Source: Paragyromitra xinjiangensis
Taxonomy: Eukaryota; Ascomycota; Pezizomycetes; Pezizales; Discinaceae
Assembly (NCBI GenBank): GCA_038503065.1
Contig: JBCAMK010000020.1
Location: 1-64,000 of the forward strand
Length of the DNA: 64,000 nucleotides
Reading direction: 5' to 3'
This document shows, one piece after another, positions 23,463 through 34,881 of the stretch. How positions within the stretch are numbered: the stretch's first letter is position 1; every line of letters starts with the position of its first letter. The position numbers and the translations under genes were made by a program. Below the pieces are notes generated by a model. It made no database searches and was not told the DNA's origin. It saw only the letters and a list, made by a program, of their open reading frames with translations.

Positions 23463-23490
23463 CCGACTACCGCCGACCACCGGTAGCCGA
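23463..23490 (-). promoter_or_regulatory. Candidate Zn2Cys6 factor binding palindrome upstream of xanA
   Basis: CTACCG-N8-CGGTAG (23467-23486) is a perfect 6-bp inverted repeat about 195 bp before the xanA ATG. It is overlapped by three CCGA words (23463, 23473, 23487), that is TCGG on the gene strand. The purine-pathway activator UaY of Aspergillus recognises TCGG-N6-CCGA. The half sites fit but the exact arrangement does not, so this is suggestive only. Confidence 0.4.
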
Positions 23491-24449
23491 CCACCAAAGA
23501 CGGACAACGGCGGGCAACGGCCGCCCATAACAATACTTATCACCGCCGAATGCCACAAATAAGCAATACCAAGTATGAAGAGCTACCAAAGTCCGATCCG
23601 AAGCTTTCCGCTTATTGACGAAACAGATACCGTCGCGTTGGAAGATATCTTCACTGATGGGAAAAGAAACGTTGAGGACGATAGAGCTAGTAATTAATGT
23701 ACTGTAATTTCAGGGGTTTAAGTTTAGTAACATTTACAAGTATAAATAGTACCAGGGTTAGGGTTATAATCCTTCTTTAATATTGGATCTGATTGATGTC
23801 GAAAGCGCGTTCACTTTGTTAGTAGGTTAATATAAGTAATGTCTTTCACAAAGCCAAGCTGGGTATGTGATATTTTTTATATTCAAAAATGACTGATAGA
23901 ATAGACTGGGTCTGCGCAACACTAAAACTGCTACTTTAGAGTCTTTGATATATTCCCTCTTTGACAGCAGGGCCTGTCCCTCGAAGTTGTGTTTGTAGTT
24001 ATATGATAGCTATTGGAGAATGACATCTCGACAATATAACATATTTAGTGTGATAGCGATTGGAGACCTACTAAAGTAGGGTTTTGCTGTTGTAAACTAG
24101 GTAGTGCATAGTCCAACGCTACTGTTGTATGATAAGTTTTGGGGGCTCTATCTTACCATGTTGAGATTGGATCTGTAGCGATATGAAAGCGTTAATAAGG
24201 TCCGGAGCCAATGAATCAGCACATATACTCCATTTGCTTGGTCTTGCAGTGTTGCGTTTACGATGTTATATTTTAAACTACACGAAACTATTTGCTAAGT
24301 AATTGCAAGCAGGGAGAACACTTATTACCAGCACAGACAATCTTCGTAACGATACAGTATTTCAAAGCGATTTCTAACCCGCAAAGTAGTCTAAACCTAC
24401 TCCCTCTCGCCACATACACTAAACTCACCTGTTAACTAAACCCACTCCT
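23491..24449. other. Gene-free AT-rich interval with one telomere-like motif
   Basis: The first 50 bases continue the GC-rich upstream region of xanA. The rest is AT-rich with no open frame of note. CAGGGTTAGGGTT occurs at about 23752. Confidence 0.5.
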
Positions 24450-26219
24450 TCAAGCCTCAATCCCAGCCCTCGCCCGCCCAATGCCCATCCCTCCGATCAC
24501 CGCCAACTGCCCCTTAATCCACTTCTTTTGCGCCTCTTCCACAACCTCCACATTCACCGCCACCAGCAGCGGCCATAGCAAAAAGTGCCCTCCTAGAACG
24601 CCCTTATCCATATGGTACGGTAAACTAGCACATATCTGATCTACCATCTCCCTTAGGACCTGCACCGACTCTTCACGCCTAGTACCCACATCCCCGAGCC
24701 ACTCAAGACACCGCATCCGTAGCCCATGTGCGAAGATCCGCGCCGTCCGATAGTAGTTCCACATACTTGCAATCCAAATATCCGATCCACCCCAAACTCT
24801 CCCCTCCCCCCCCGCATCCTCTCCCCGCCAATACCTCCACACCCTTGGCAATGGCCGGGGCCATTCCAAAAGTCGCGCGTCCACCGCGTCCACCGCCTCC
24901 AACAGTACCTTTGCTGATGCCATGTTACGAACCGCCTTCGCATCCCGCAGCAAGTCCGGCAGTATGAGTAGACATTTTGTCAGTCCGCTCACGATGATAT
25001 TGTCTGCAACTGGCTCGTAACTCCATTCTTTAAGGATAGGATCTACTGGCTCCCCACGACAAAGCGAACTCATGATCTGTCCCGTAGTTAGTGGGAAAGG
25101 CATGAAGGAGGAGAAGGGGGCACAACTGCTTGGTATCTAATTGAGAGGAAAAGTTTTAGGCCAACCTCAGTGTTGAGTTGGGCCTTGCCGCGCAGTTTAA
25201 GGAGTGCGCAGGCACCGTTAACGTGTGAACTCCATGACCCAAGCGAATGCGGGGTCCAGGATAGACTCTAGGTTTACCTGGTCAGCCCAACCCGTACATA
25301 GAGGGTTACAAAATTAGAAGGGCATAGAAGTTTGTGTGAGAGGAGGTGTAAAGTTGTCGATGTTTGAACCTAGCCTGAGTATCTGCTGGAAAATAAAATA
25401 TAGCTTAAGAAAATTGAATAACATGTAGTCTTGTTTACCGCAATCTTTTAGAGATGTCCTCTATCTCGTTGTTTCGCCTCAATTGTTGTGGAAATAATTT
25501 AGCACTTAAGAGTTCATTCTGAGCAAGTGTATTAAAAAAAAAACCACTTATTCACAACGGACTCGAGCAATATTTTGTTTTCCGGCAGGTATGCCCCTCA
25601 GCTGTGTGCAACAATCACGAACTAACCTCATAAAATATCATAACCATCACAGTCACCAGCGTCTGATCCGATTTCACTTGCTGTGGATCTCTCAGAGTTG
25701 CATTAGTCAAGGCTAGAGCCTTGGTATAGTAACTGCGGGCTTGTGGTAGGAGACGTTGCGCCCCGTGCGTGTTACCGAGGGCGGCCAGCGAGACAGCAGA
25801 GACAGCAAGAGAGAGGAGCGGGGAGCCGGTGGAGTAGAGAGGGAGAAGGTAGTCAAAGTAGGCACGCTCAGAGTTATTTGGGAGAAGTACGTAATTTTTG
25901 ATAAAATAGCATAGGGCCTGATGCTCGTGCTGGGGGGGTGGAGGAGGTGGAACAGCGACGGTAGTAGGGCGGCGGACACGAGCGGCCGTCGAGAGCGTTT
26001 CATTTCGGAGGACGAGATCGAAGGGATGCTTATAGCCGGGACAGGTGCGACGCGATTTGATGCATTGAGAACAAGCAGGGGTAGATTCATCGCACTGATT
26101 CGAAGATGTTAAGTTCTCGAGCGGGAGAGGTTTGAGATTTGGGGGGCGGGAAAGCTCACCTTGATGCGGCGTTGGCGGCATGTTTGGCAGGCGCGACTGG
26201 GTCTGCCGGGGTGGACCAT
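24450..26219 (-). CDS. Zn2Cys6 (Gal4-type) transcription factor (431 aa)
   Basis: Exons 26219-26160, 26094-25627, 25267-25127 and 25076-24450 join with all junctions in phase 0. The first intron (65 nt) falls exactly before the third zinc-binding Cys. Spliced, the N-terminus gives C-x2-C-x6-C-x6-C-x2-C-x6-C, ending SRRTCPGY. A variable Pro-rich linker follows, then a fungal TF middle region with FIKNYV, YFDYLLPLY and MVMIFYE, then WSSHVNGACALLKLRGKAQL in exon 3, and a long helical C-terminal region. These are typical of the large Pezizomycotina regulator family with a C-terminal fungal_trans_2-like domain. Exon 3 was recovered from between two larger frames. Its HVNGA..LLxLRG motif is diagnostic and supports the join. 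The second intron is unusually long (359 nt). The target is unknown. The neighbours are xanA downstream and a carboxylesterase upstream, all in the same orientation. Confidence 0.85.
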
Positions 26220-27014
26220 GGCGGGCTTAGTGTTTATTAGGGTAGGACACTGGTGATGATTGTTTGGTTGATGGAGAGACCACCAACGATAAGTCACCTA
26301 TCAGGGGGTATATTACAGGGTCTATTAGTTATGTTCCTTCTTCACCGGGCAGGATCTTCAGTTTCTTTGCCCAATCAGGATTCGAATTATTTGAAACAAG
26401 TGTGTGGGGGGCACCTTTACAGCATTATCCTCCCACTTACAGCAGGTGCGTATTAATTAATGCAGGTGCCCTTTCCCTGCCATATAAACACATGGTAATT
26501 ACTACGCCACAAACAGATAATTCAAAACGCAGCCCATCTACTTTGGGTATCTAAATACGAGTCACGGCTGCAAGGGCAGCCATTTGTCTCTTGATACCCA
26601 TATAATACTCTACTACCTTGTTGACCCAAATACTAATATTCGGCTTTTGAGAGTCTCATTAGGTCGCTATTTCTTGCAAATAGGTACTGCTAATACAAAA
26701 CCGACTACCCAAATTCCCAACTCACCATTCACTATTACAGTAATAATAAGCACTAATAATACAGTACCTTCCAGGTCATACAAGACCATACCTAGTCTCA
26801 TACTCACGCTACAGTCTCCCAGATTTCTTCAGTATTTAGTGTTTAAAATCTGGGCCCTCCCTATACCTGCCTGTTTGAATACTTACCCACCCAAAACATA
26901 TTAAATAGCGATTTTCCCAAAAAAAAGCCTAGGATCTATACTGCCCCACACCATAACCCGGTTAACTAGACCTGTCTAACGAAACAAATAACAAACCCAT
27001 ACTACTATTACTCT
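26220..27014. other. Intergenic interval
   Basis: Promoter side of the Zn2Cys6 gene and 3' side of the carboxylesterase gene. A 106-codon plus-strand frame (26584-26904) is compositionally biased (Thr/Ile/Pro) with no family match, so it was not called. Confidence 0.5.
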
Positions 27015-28947
27015 TCAAGTCATCAACTCTGACGCCACCTGTTGGCTATTAATAAACTCACACCTTTTCTTTAGCTCCCCCATCTTCACCACCCCATCAT
27101 TCGGCCCCCCAATAATCCTCACCACCGCCTCTCCTTCACACCACGCCTCCGGCCACCCTTCCCCCTCCTCCGGCGCACCTGTTTTCGCAAATCGTGCCCA
27201 ACCACGACTGATCCTCTCCGCCAGCTCCAGATTCGTCTTCGCGAAATCCGAGGTGGTATCGTTCCCCAAAAATGCCGCTACAGTCGCAAACACATAGGGA
27301 ATGTCCGAAAAGTGGCTCACTCCCAGATAAGTCGCATTAATCTCTTCAAACAACGGCGTAAAAACAGTTGCGTTTAGCTCGTACAAGTAAGCGTCCGAAC
27401 CACTATCACTTAGCGCACGTGAGATTGCCAGTCCGGGACAGGTAAACCCAATGTCTCTGCTAATTCGCGATGCACGACTCCACTCGGGGAGCGTTGGGAA
27501 CTGTGACACAGGGTATAGCTCGAGCAGCCGTGTGATCGTGGCGTTTGTCAGTCCAGGAAAACTTATCTGCAGGAATGCCGCGGTAGAGGTCAGGGTAGAC
27601 GGGTCTGGGACGAGGATGGAGCCGTCGTCGGTATTCCAGCCTGTTATGGTGGGGATGTGCTTGTGGAAGCGGCCTTCGCGGACGAGGTTTGACGGTGGTG
27701 CGGGGATGTAAGCACCGTCAACAGTAGGGATGCTAAATTGTGCTTGTTAGTCAATGGGAAATTGAAGAGAGGGAATTGAGGGAGCAATACAATGCGCCAA
27801 AGCCGAACGGATCAAATGCAAGCTCCACGGTGATAACCGCGTCGAGGAGTTCTTCCAAGGGCAGCGAGCGGAGACAGGCCAGTGTGGCGGCGGAGTCGGG
27901 GTCACTATGCGAACAATCTACGGCGGCTGCAACGGTGGCGAAGTTTTGTGCTGTTGAGTTGCTAGTGACTTTGACGGGCATTAATATCGGGCGGACGAAG
28001 AGCCGGAAGGGGGGACTTACGACCGTCGTCGGCGGTAGGGGAACCGCTTTGCATAATCGCTTTATTGAATGGAACGGTGCCCTTACCACCATATGCCGTG
28101 ATATGAAGTCCCACATCCGTCCCTAATGTCTGTTAGTTGTGTTTTTCTCTAGGATTATCGCCGAGAAGTAGGTACGTACCGCCCTCACTCTCACCGAAGA
28201 TGGTGATATTGTCGGGATCGCCGCCGAAGTGTGCAATATTTGCTTTGATCCATTCTAGCCCGAGACGCTGATCAAGCAGGCCCGCATTCAATGCTCCTTC
28301 TTTCCGCAGAGCGTCGGAGAGCGCGTAGCCAAACACTACATTGTCAGTGGGAGGGTATGTAAGGAGAAGGGACCAAGTGGGTGACCTACTGTTGAGACGG
28401 TAGTTCATCGCCGCATATATTACGGGTGTACCCTGCGCGACTGAATTTAGGATAAGTCCGGTGGGAATGTAGTTCTGGTCGTAAATCTGACCGATCGCCG
28501 CACCGCCTACCACCACCGTTAGCTCAGATGGGCGAAGAGTGGGAGGAAAGGATACACACCACCATAGATCCATATCATGACAGGGAGTCGGGCGTCCGCA
28601 CGCGTATCCGCGGGCCGGTCGATACGCAGGTTGAGACAATCCTCACTCATGTTTGTGACATTGGAGAACACGGGGAACTCAGGCAGTGGGTCGCGGCGCT
28701 GTGGACATGCTGGACCGGGGGATGTAGCATTGATGGTCGTGTGCGGGGGTGGGTTGAAGGGTTTTGGGGGCGTGAAGCGGGCTGCACCGGCGGTTGAGGC
28801 ACCAAAGGGAATGTTGAGGAAGGATTCGACAGCAAAGGAAGAGGTACCGTGGTAAGTTACTTGAGTTGTTGGGATAGTGACAATGGGTGTCGCGAGGGCT
28901 GTTAGAAGAAGAGTGGAGATGACTGAAAGGGAGGTTAGAGGCGCCAT
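27015..28947 (-). CDS. Secreted type-B carboxylesterase / lipase (546 aa, six exons)
   Basis: Exons 28947-28560, 28506-28390, 28335-28180, 28122-28021, 27950-27791 and 27732-27015 join in phase across introns of 53-70 nt. The protein is an alpha/beta hydrolase of the carboxylesterase family that cleaves carboxylic ester bonds, probably outside the cell. It begins with a signal peptide (about residues 1-19). Visible landmarks: SEDCLNLR followed by VMIWIYGGG (oxyanion hole), NYRLN before [16 protein letters not shown], the nucleophile elbow FGESEGG with the catalytic Ser, WNTDDGS (acid residue region) and [12 protein letters not shown] with the likely catalytic His. The elbow has Glu where most relatives have Ala (GESAGG). 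This variant occurs in fungal members and should not abolish activity. Several N-glycosylation sequons are present. The substrate cannot be told from sequence. Confidence 0.9.
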
Positions 28948-31111
28948 GGTGGGGTGATAGGAGGAAGATGTGATAAAGATGAAATGTTGGTTCGAACGGG
29001 ATTGTTATATAGCAATTAGCGACTGATTAGTTTATAAGCATAGCCCTAACGTATACGTGGACTGGATATGAAGTACGAAGGCTTGCCCCTACTAATTACA
29101 GGCCAATAGATGTATCAGGCACTCCATTCAAGGCTTAAAAACGCCCGCGGGCGGTGTCGAACGAATTATGATTGACCTTTACTTCCAGTCTCGCAAAGTC
29201 TACTGTAACAGGTATAGCGCAGGGAAATGCTAGGCTGGGCTTACTACCCGAGGCAGGGGTTGGTACGGATCTCACCCGCGGCCAGGTCTCGCAGCGGGAT
29301 TGTGCACCGAGGAGCAAAGAACATGAATTCATGCGTTTGGTTTTCATCTGGACTGTTGATGGTTTCGGGTTTCGGGTTTCCTGGTATTAGTATTGGAGGC
29401 TGCCCTGTCGCTACAGAGGGGTTGGCGGTGCTAATAGAGACTGTGTTCCGTTACAAGAAGTGTATGTTTACACTACCAACAGTACAGGTGTGCGTCTTTA
29501 TGGGGCGTAAGAACGCTCAAGCCCCAAGTCTAACATGTCTCGCTTTGCGATCGCCCATACAGACCTGGTTTGGATCATCTAGGCCAATAAGGGGCAAACC
29601 CTAACCCTGGTATTAACCAGGCACAGCCCAGTCGCTAGACTTGTTATAGCACATCTTGCGAGATGAGATCCATCTTGTCTATGCATAACAACGGCCAGAC
29701 CGTTGGGGAATGGAGGCGTTAGTTTGGGGAGGCCGACCGCCCGAGGCGCCGTCTTGTAGTAGTGCTAGACTCGAATAGCAAATCGTTGATTTGAGTAGGA
29801 CGCTGACAAGTGGTAAGGATTCTCTAATCTTGATACGTATGCTGCACCATTGTGGGCTTTTTAAGGATTCCTGGTGCTGAGCCTGAAAATTAAGCAAGTA
29901 TCCACGTAATGACAAGGGAGAGTTCGGGCCGCAAGTGCGTCGCAGTGGGTGTGGCAGTGAGCCTTTGTGTAAAAGCAAGCTTGATCCCTACCACTGATCG
30001 ATCCGTTAAGACTATTGATAGTAGGTAGTATATATCAGGTAGAGAGTTATGTAGGGAACGAAGAGAAGGCAAATAACCCCCAATATACAGTATTCAGGCT
30101 ATCCCCCAGCCGAAGCAGGTCCAGTGTATGCCAGACAGCGCGTTAGCTAAATTCTAAAAGGAACCAAAAAGCCCATACCTCCAATATAGACTATCAGAGA
30201 AACTTTTTAATGCGGGTACTCTTCGGGTGTGGCTCCGGGGTCAGAAGCGAGGGCTCAAGCACACAGGCTTTCAGAGACTATTACAGAAGTATATCGAAAG
30301 AGATACACTGTCAGTTTAGTTCGTGTCTAGGGGGTTAGGGATGGCAGTGATTATGCTTGGCATTCTTGGCATCTCGCAATATACGGAACCATTGGTAAGA
30401 GACATAATTCTCTACTCTCGATTAATAGTCTTGAGAAAGTGTAAACCTACCACTCTTAGATATTAATATAATGTTAATGTTAAATCACCACATCTCGATA
30501 TCTAGTCTGCGCCTGGCCCTATATTTATTCTCAAATCTCCAGTGATAATTTATTAACAGTAGAGTGCCCACCTAACCCCACCACAGTTAAACCTTTTCTC
30601 GCTAATGAGATACGCTGTACATCCAACTTAGCCTAGTAGCATACCCGACCGACATTCAATTTTCGCAGTTGTTCCTAGAGTTTGTAATCTATCACTTAAG
30701 ACAGAAATTATAGAGTAGTTAGCTATAGTGGAGGGCCTGTTGCTTGCCTGGTATTAGTTGCCTGGCATTAGGCAACCCACATTTATCAGGCGGCGGTATA
30801 TTGTCTCCAACAACATACGAAGTTAACCCAATGGGATCGCGTAAGTCTCGTAAGCGAAGCGAACAGTATCTAGCGAAGAGACTAAAAAAAGCCTTTTATG
30901 CAATCTGGTTTTTAGCACGCTACCTAGAGCCCCCTTGAAGTCACGCCGCGGAGCTTTCAATATCTATAAGAGTAGTACTTCCCCAACTATCCCCTCTAAT
31001 TTCCTTCTTACATGTCCTAGATACCTCTTATACTCGAGCAACTAGCGATCGACTCTACCACGCACCGAGAACCAGTCATTGCGGTTTTCATAAATTAAAT
31101 AAGTTAAGGAT
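28948..31111. other. Gene-free stretch
   Basis: The first hundred bases are the promoter of the carboxylesterase gene. Open frames of up to 125 codons near 29.2-29.9 kb overlap each other on both strands, share no family motif and lack splice partners, so they were not called. AAACCCTAACCCTGGTAT occurs at about 29596. A Lys/Arg-rich 64-codon frame at 30744 may be a relic. Confidence 0.5.
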
Positions 31112-32289
31112 ATGAAGCTACCTAAAAGCTTAGATCACCATAACCAACCAATCCCATTAGACCCTGGTAAGGTACCTTGATTTCCCACTTGTACATCTAC
31201 CAGCCTCATCTTGTCTTCGAGAAAACTAACCACCCACGAGCTTCTTAGTATATGCTGAGGGTGTGCCGTTAAATCCCCGTATCACAACCTTTATTCTGAT
31301 GGGGAAGACCGGTGTTGGGAAAAGTAGTTTCATTAAATTGCTTGGTGGGAGGAACTCAGAAACTGGGCAAGAGCCAGAAATTGGCAGCGGGATTGATTCA
31401 TGTAATTCACTAGCTACCTTTCTATTCTAAGGACTTCTAGATCACTGATGCTTGTAACTTAGGTACATCCGAAACTACCGTCTACAAAACAAGGCTCAAC
31501 GACAAGGATATTACGTTAGTTGACACTCCTGGCTTCGACGACACTGGCAAAGAGAATCTACAGCTTCTACACGATATTATGTCTCATCTCTACTCCTTTG
31601 TCGCTGGAAAGGACAAGGTTCAAATACACGGCATCATTTTTCTACATGATATCAGCGAGATCAGGTTCTCGGGAACCCAAAGAAAAACCTTTTCGATCCT
31701 CAGAATGATTTGCGGGGAAGAATGCATGGGGAATGTCATCGTCGGAACTACGAGGTGGAATCGTACGAACGCGCCCGAATTTCAAGAACAACAGAAAAGG
31801 GAAAAAATGATCCACGATGCGCACTGGAACGGCATCTACAAGACGACCCGGCTATTCTGCAACGACAGAAGCGCAGCGACTGAGATCATTACTGATCTTT
31901 TAGCAAAACCTTCAGTTCTCCTCCTTGCCCAAAAGGAGATGCTTGAGCCCCCGAATTCAATTGAGAATACGACAGTAGGTAGGCGGATAATCATACCCGA
32001 GACTCTCCGAGAGATTGAGGAACGACGGATAGAGCTTGAGGGAAATAAAACCACCGAGGAGAATGTTCCAAAAACTGCAGAAGATGCTACGGATAGGAAG
32101 ATAGGAGAGGAGATTATGATCCTCGAAGCCTTGCTAAAGAAATTCAAAACCCGTTCTGATCTGTCTTTTGCCGAAAAACTCGGCCTTACTGTTGCTGCCC
32201 CTCTTATTCTCGCCCCCGCGGCAGTTATTAGTGCCCCATTAGGATTTATTGCTGCCCTTGTCCATCTAGCTAAGAAAGTAGGCGGTTAA
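31112..32289 (+). CDS. Small P-loop GTPase, AIG1/septin-like fungal family (344 aa)
   Basis: Exons 31112-31166, 31249-31401 and 31463-32289 join in phase 1 at both introns (82 and 61 nt). The first exon was found by matching a GTAAGG donor and a CTAAC/TTAG acceptor. It supplies an ATG and an in-frame leader. The G domain starts at about residue 30: G1 MGKTGVGKSS, a Thr-rich switch (SCTSETTVY), G3 VDTPGFDD, and a G4-like region GTTRWNR without the classical NKxD. This is the pattern of a large, lineage-expanded fungal GTPase family of unknown role. A charged helical stretch (about 240-310) follows, and then a C-terminal hydrophobic tail of about 30 residues (AAPLILAPAAVISAPLGF) that could insert in a membrane. 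It converges on the D-lactate dehydrogenase gene, with 448 bp between their ends. Confidence 0.85.
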
Positions 32290-32737
32290 CTGGTATGATT
32301 CTAGGTTCTCTACTTTTATTCTTCATTTCATGTCAGGAATTTCTATCTCGCAACTTTATTTGCTTAAGCTTTAAAGCTACAATGTTTCACTTTTGAGTGG
32401 ATATCAATACACAATTTTCCCTCAAACCTGGCTAGACACACCAAGGGAAGAAAGGAAGAACGTTGTCCATTAATTTTTCTCTTTATACATCTGCCAGCAG
32501 CGGCACGTTGCCAATGTACATTTTGGTTGATAGTGGGTATGCTCGTCTCCCGTGGTCTACACACTCACTCGGTCAGTTGAATTTTGATGAAGGCAGGTTG
32601 GAATTGAAGCGACAATTGTTTGGCTCACATCCAATACAAATGAAGTGGACGTTATTTTAATCTTGACCTAACCAGAAATATCTTGCACTATCCAGGACAT
32701 AAAATACCGATACTTCCCAATTCCTTATAATTATTTT
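32290..32737. other. Interval between convergent genes
   Basis: AT-rich sequence between the 3' ends of the GTPase and D-lactate dehydrogenase genes. No further feature is seen. Confidence 0.6.
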
Positions 32738-34881
32738 CTATTTCGTCGACTCTACTCTAACCACCTTGTCGCAGTTCAACAACCAAAGGGGATCGAACGC
32801 ATATTTCAACTGGGATGAATAGGTTAGTCTTCGTCTCTACAAAAAGATGAGATTCCGGGGTAACATACCCGTCTCATCGCGTCTACAGTACTTTCACCAA
32901 GTTCTTCATGTAAATAATCCTATCAAAGGTCAGCCAGCCCGTCAAAGCAAAAGCCATCACTAAAACATACCCTCTTTACCAAACCGATACCATGCTCACC
33001 AGTGACGGTTCCTTCCATCTCGATCGCGCGTTTAACCATCCTATGGACTACATCCTCAGCTATTTGCCTCTCTTTATCGTTAAACAGCAGGATCGCGTGA
33101 AAATTCCCATCCCCAACATGCCCAACCATGCTGCCTAGGATTCCGGACTTGCTGATATCCGCCTTGGTTTCTTCAATGATTTCCGCAAGGCGGGACATAG
33201 GGACTGCCACATCAGTCGTCCATACGCTGTTGAGATCTTAGCCTTAGCATCACATCCACCGAAGTCCCCTTAGGATACTTACTGGTCCTCTTCGGTTCTC
33301 TTCAACGCCATCATACTCCACAATGCCGCCTTTCGCGCTGACCATAAATCATGCGCCTCTTCCTGATTCTTCGCGAACTCAAAGCTCTTCGACTTATGGT
33401 TCTTCCCAATTGCTCTAACGAGAGCGATTTGCTCTTTCACTCCCGAAGGTGTTCCTAAATTCAAAAAGTTAACATTGATCAGGCACCAGGAACAGAAAGG
33501 GGATTAATTACCGGAAAACTTGAAGAATAGCGTCGGCTCCTCCTTCCAGCTCCTACTTGTTGTGCCGGATTGATTGATGCATTTCATCATCACATCGTCA
33601 AGGATTTCAATCGCCGCGATCGGAATCCCTTTTCCGATAACCTCTGCGACCATCTCGGCTGCATCTTTAATGCTTGGGAATGAGGATACAGCAACTGACT
33701 CTGAAACCGATTTTACTGCAAGCTTCAGGGTAGCCTCAGTCACCAACCCAAGTGTTCCTTCGGATCCGATAAACATCCTCGTCAAATCGTATCCGGCACT
33801 AGATTTTCTAGGCCTCTGTCTAGTCTTTATAACTGTTCCGTCCGCGAGCACCACAGTCAACGATAAAACCCACTCCCTCATCGTTCCATACCGTGCTGCA
33901 TTGGTTCCGCTGCAACCGGTTCCGACCATCCCCCCAATCATTGCTCCAGGACCTGGATCTGGCGGGAAAAAGAGCCCGTCCTTCTGCAACATCTCATTCA
34001 AATACTCCCACCCCACTGCCGGTTGGACCACCACATCAAGGTCCTCCTTATGAACCTTCAGGATCTTGTCCATCCGTGTGAAATCGATACACACACCACC
34101 ACGGGTGGGCGCAAAGTGCCCCTCCAACGACGTCCCACCAGAGAAAGCCGTCATCGGGATCCGCCGTTTGTGGCAGATCTTGGCTATACCGGAGACTTCC
34201 TCGGTTGACCCAGGGTAGACGATCAGGAACGGGAGCTCACCACTGTTGGGATGGGAGGACCAGGAAGAGGTCGAGTGTCGCTCGAGGTCATCTCGGACTG
34301 TAGATACGTTCTCTGGGCCGAGGAGCCTACCGAACTCAGTCCATGAAGCTTGGAGATTGGACTTTGATAGGTTGTGCTCTGGGGGTGTGACTGAAGATAG
34401 TGGGGAGGTTGATGCTACAGGAGGTGCTGGTTCGGATAGGGTTCCAAGGTAATAGAAGCAGCAGGCTACGAATCCAAGCGCTATAGAGACAATAAGGAGT
34501 AACATTAGCCATTGTATTTGAGGCAAGAATAATCAAGGTTTTTGGAAGCAGATGCTCGGCTTTGCAAGGGGTTGCATTTCTAGCGCAGGAGGACTTACAA
34601 AATATACGACTAAAGGCTTTACCACTTCCCATGGAATCATCGACTCTGCCACCTTCTTCGCCAACTCTTCTCCTCGCTTGTTGCATCCGCTCCGCTTGTA
34701 CTCTCTTCGCTGTCGAATCATAGAGCTGGCCACGAAAAGATCTTTTGAATTTGCTGTCACCACCACCACCACTCTCAGACGACTGAAATCGCACAATCGA
34801 CGCTAAAGGGCGCCTTGCAGAGCGAGCAGCAACGAAGGGAGACGAAGCCCGAGAGAGAAACGTTAGACGAGGTACTGACAT
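32738..34881 (-). CDS. Mitochondrial D-lactate dehydrogenase (cytochrome) (600 aa, six exons)
   Basis: Exons 34881-34599, 34480-33512, 33454-33283, 33226-32971, 32919-32869 and 32809-32738 join with consistent phase. The enzyme oxidises D-lactate to pyruvate with FAD and passes electrons to cytochrome c. It resembles yeast Dld1. Seen: an Arg/Ser-rich mitochondrial presequence (about residues 1-37), a hydrophobic segment ALGFVACCFYYLG that could anchor it in the inner membrane, and the PCMH-type FAD-binding domain with PMTAFSGGTSLEGH and GGMVGTGCSGTNAARYGTM. The C-terminal FAD-oxidase domain has GHVGDGNFHA and GTVTGEHGIGLVKR. The start is the ATG in the presequence frame. A later in-frame start would lack an ATG. 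The first intron donor could alternatively be AGTG/GTAAAG, changing eight residues. Two short terminal exons were recovered from splice signals. Confidence 0.92.

Noticed and set aside
29135..29978. Several 70-125 codon frames on both strands.
   Set aside because: They overlap each other, have no motifs and cannot be joined by plausible introns.
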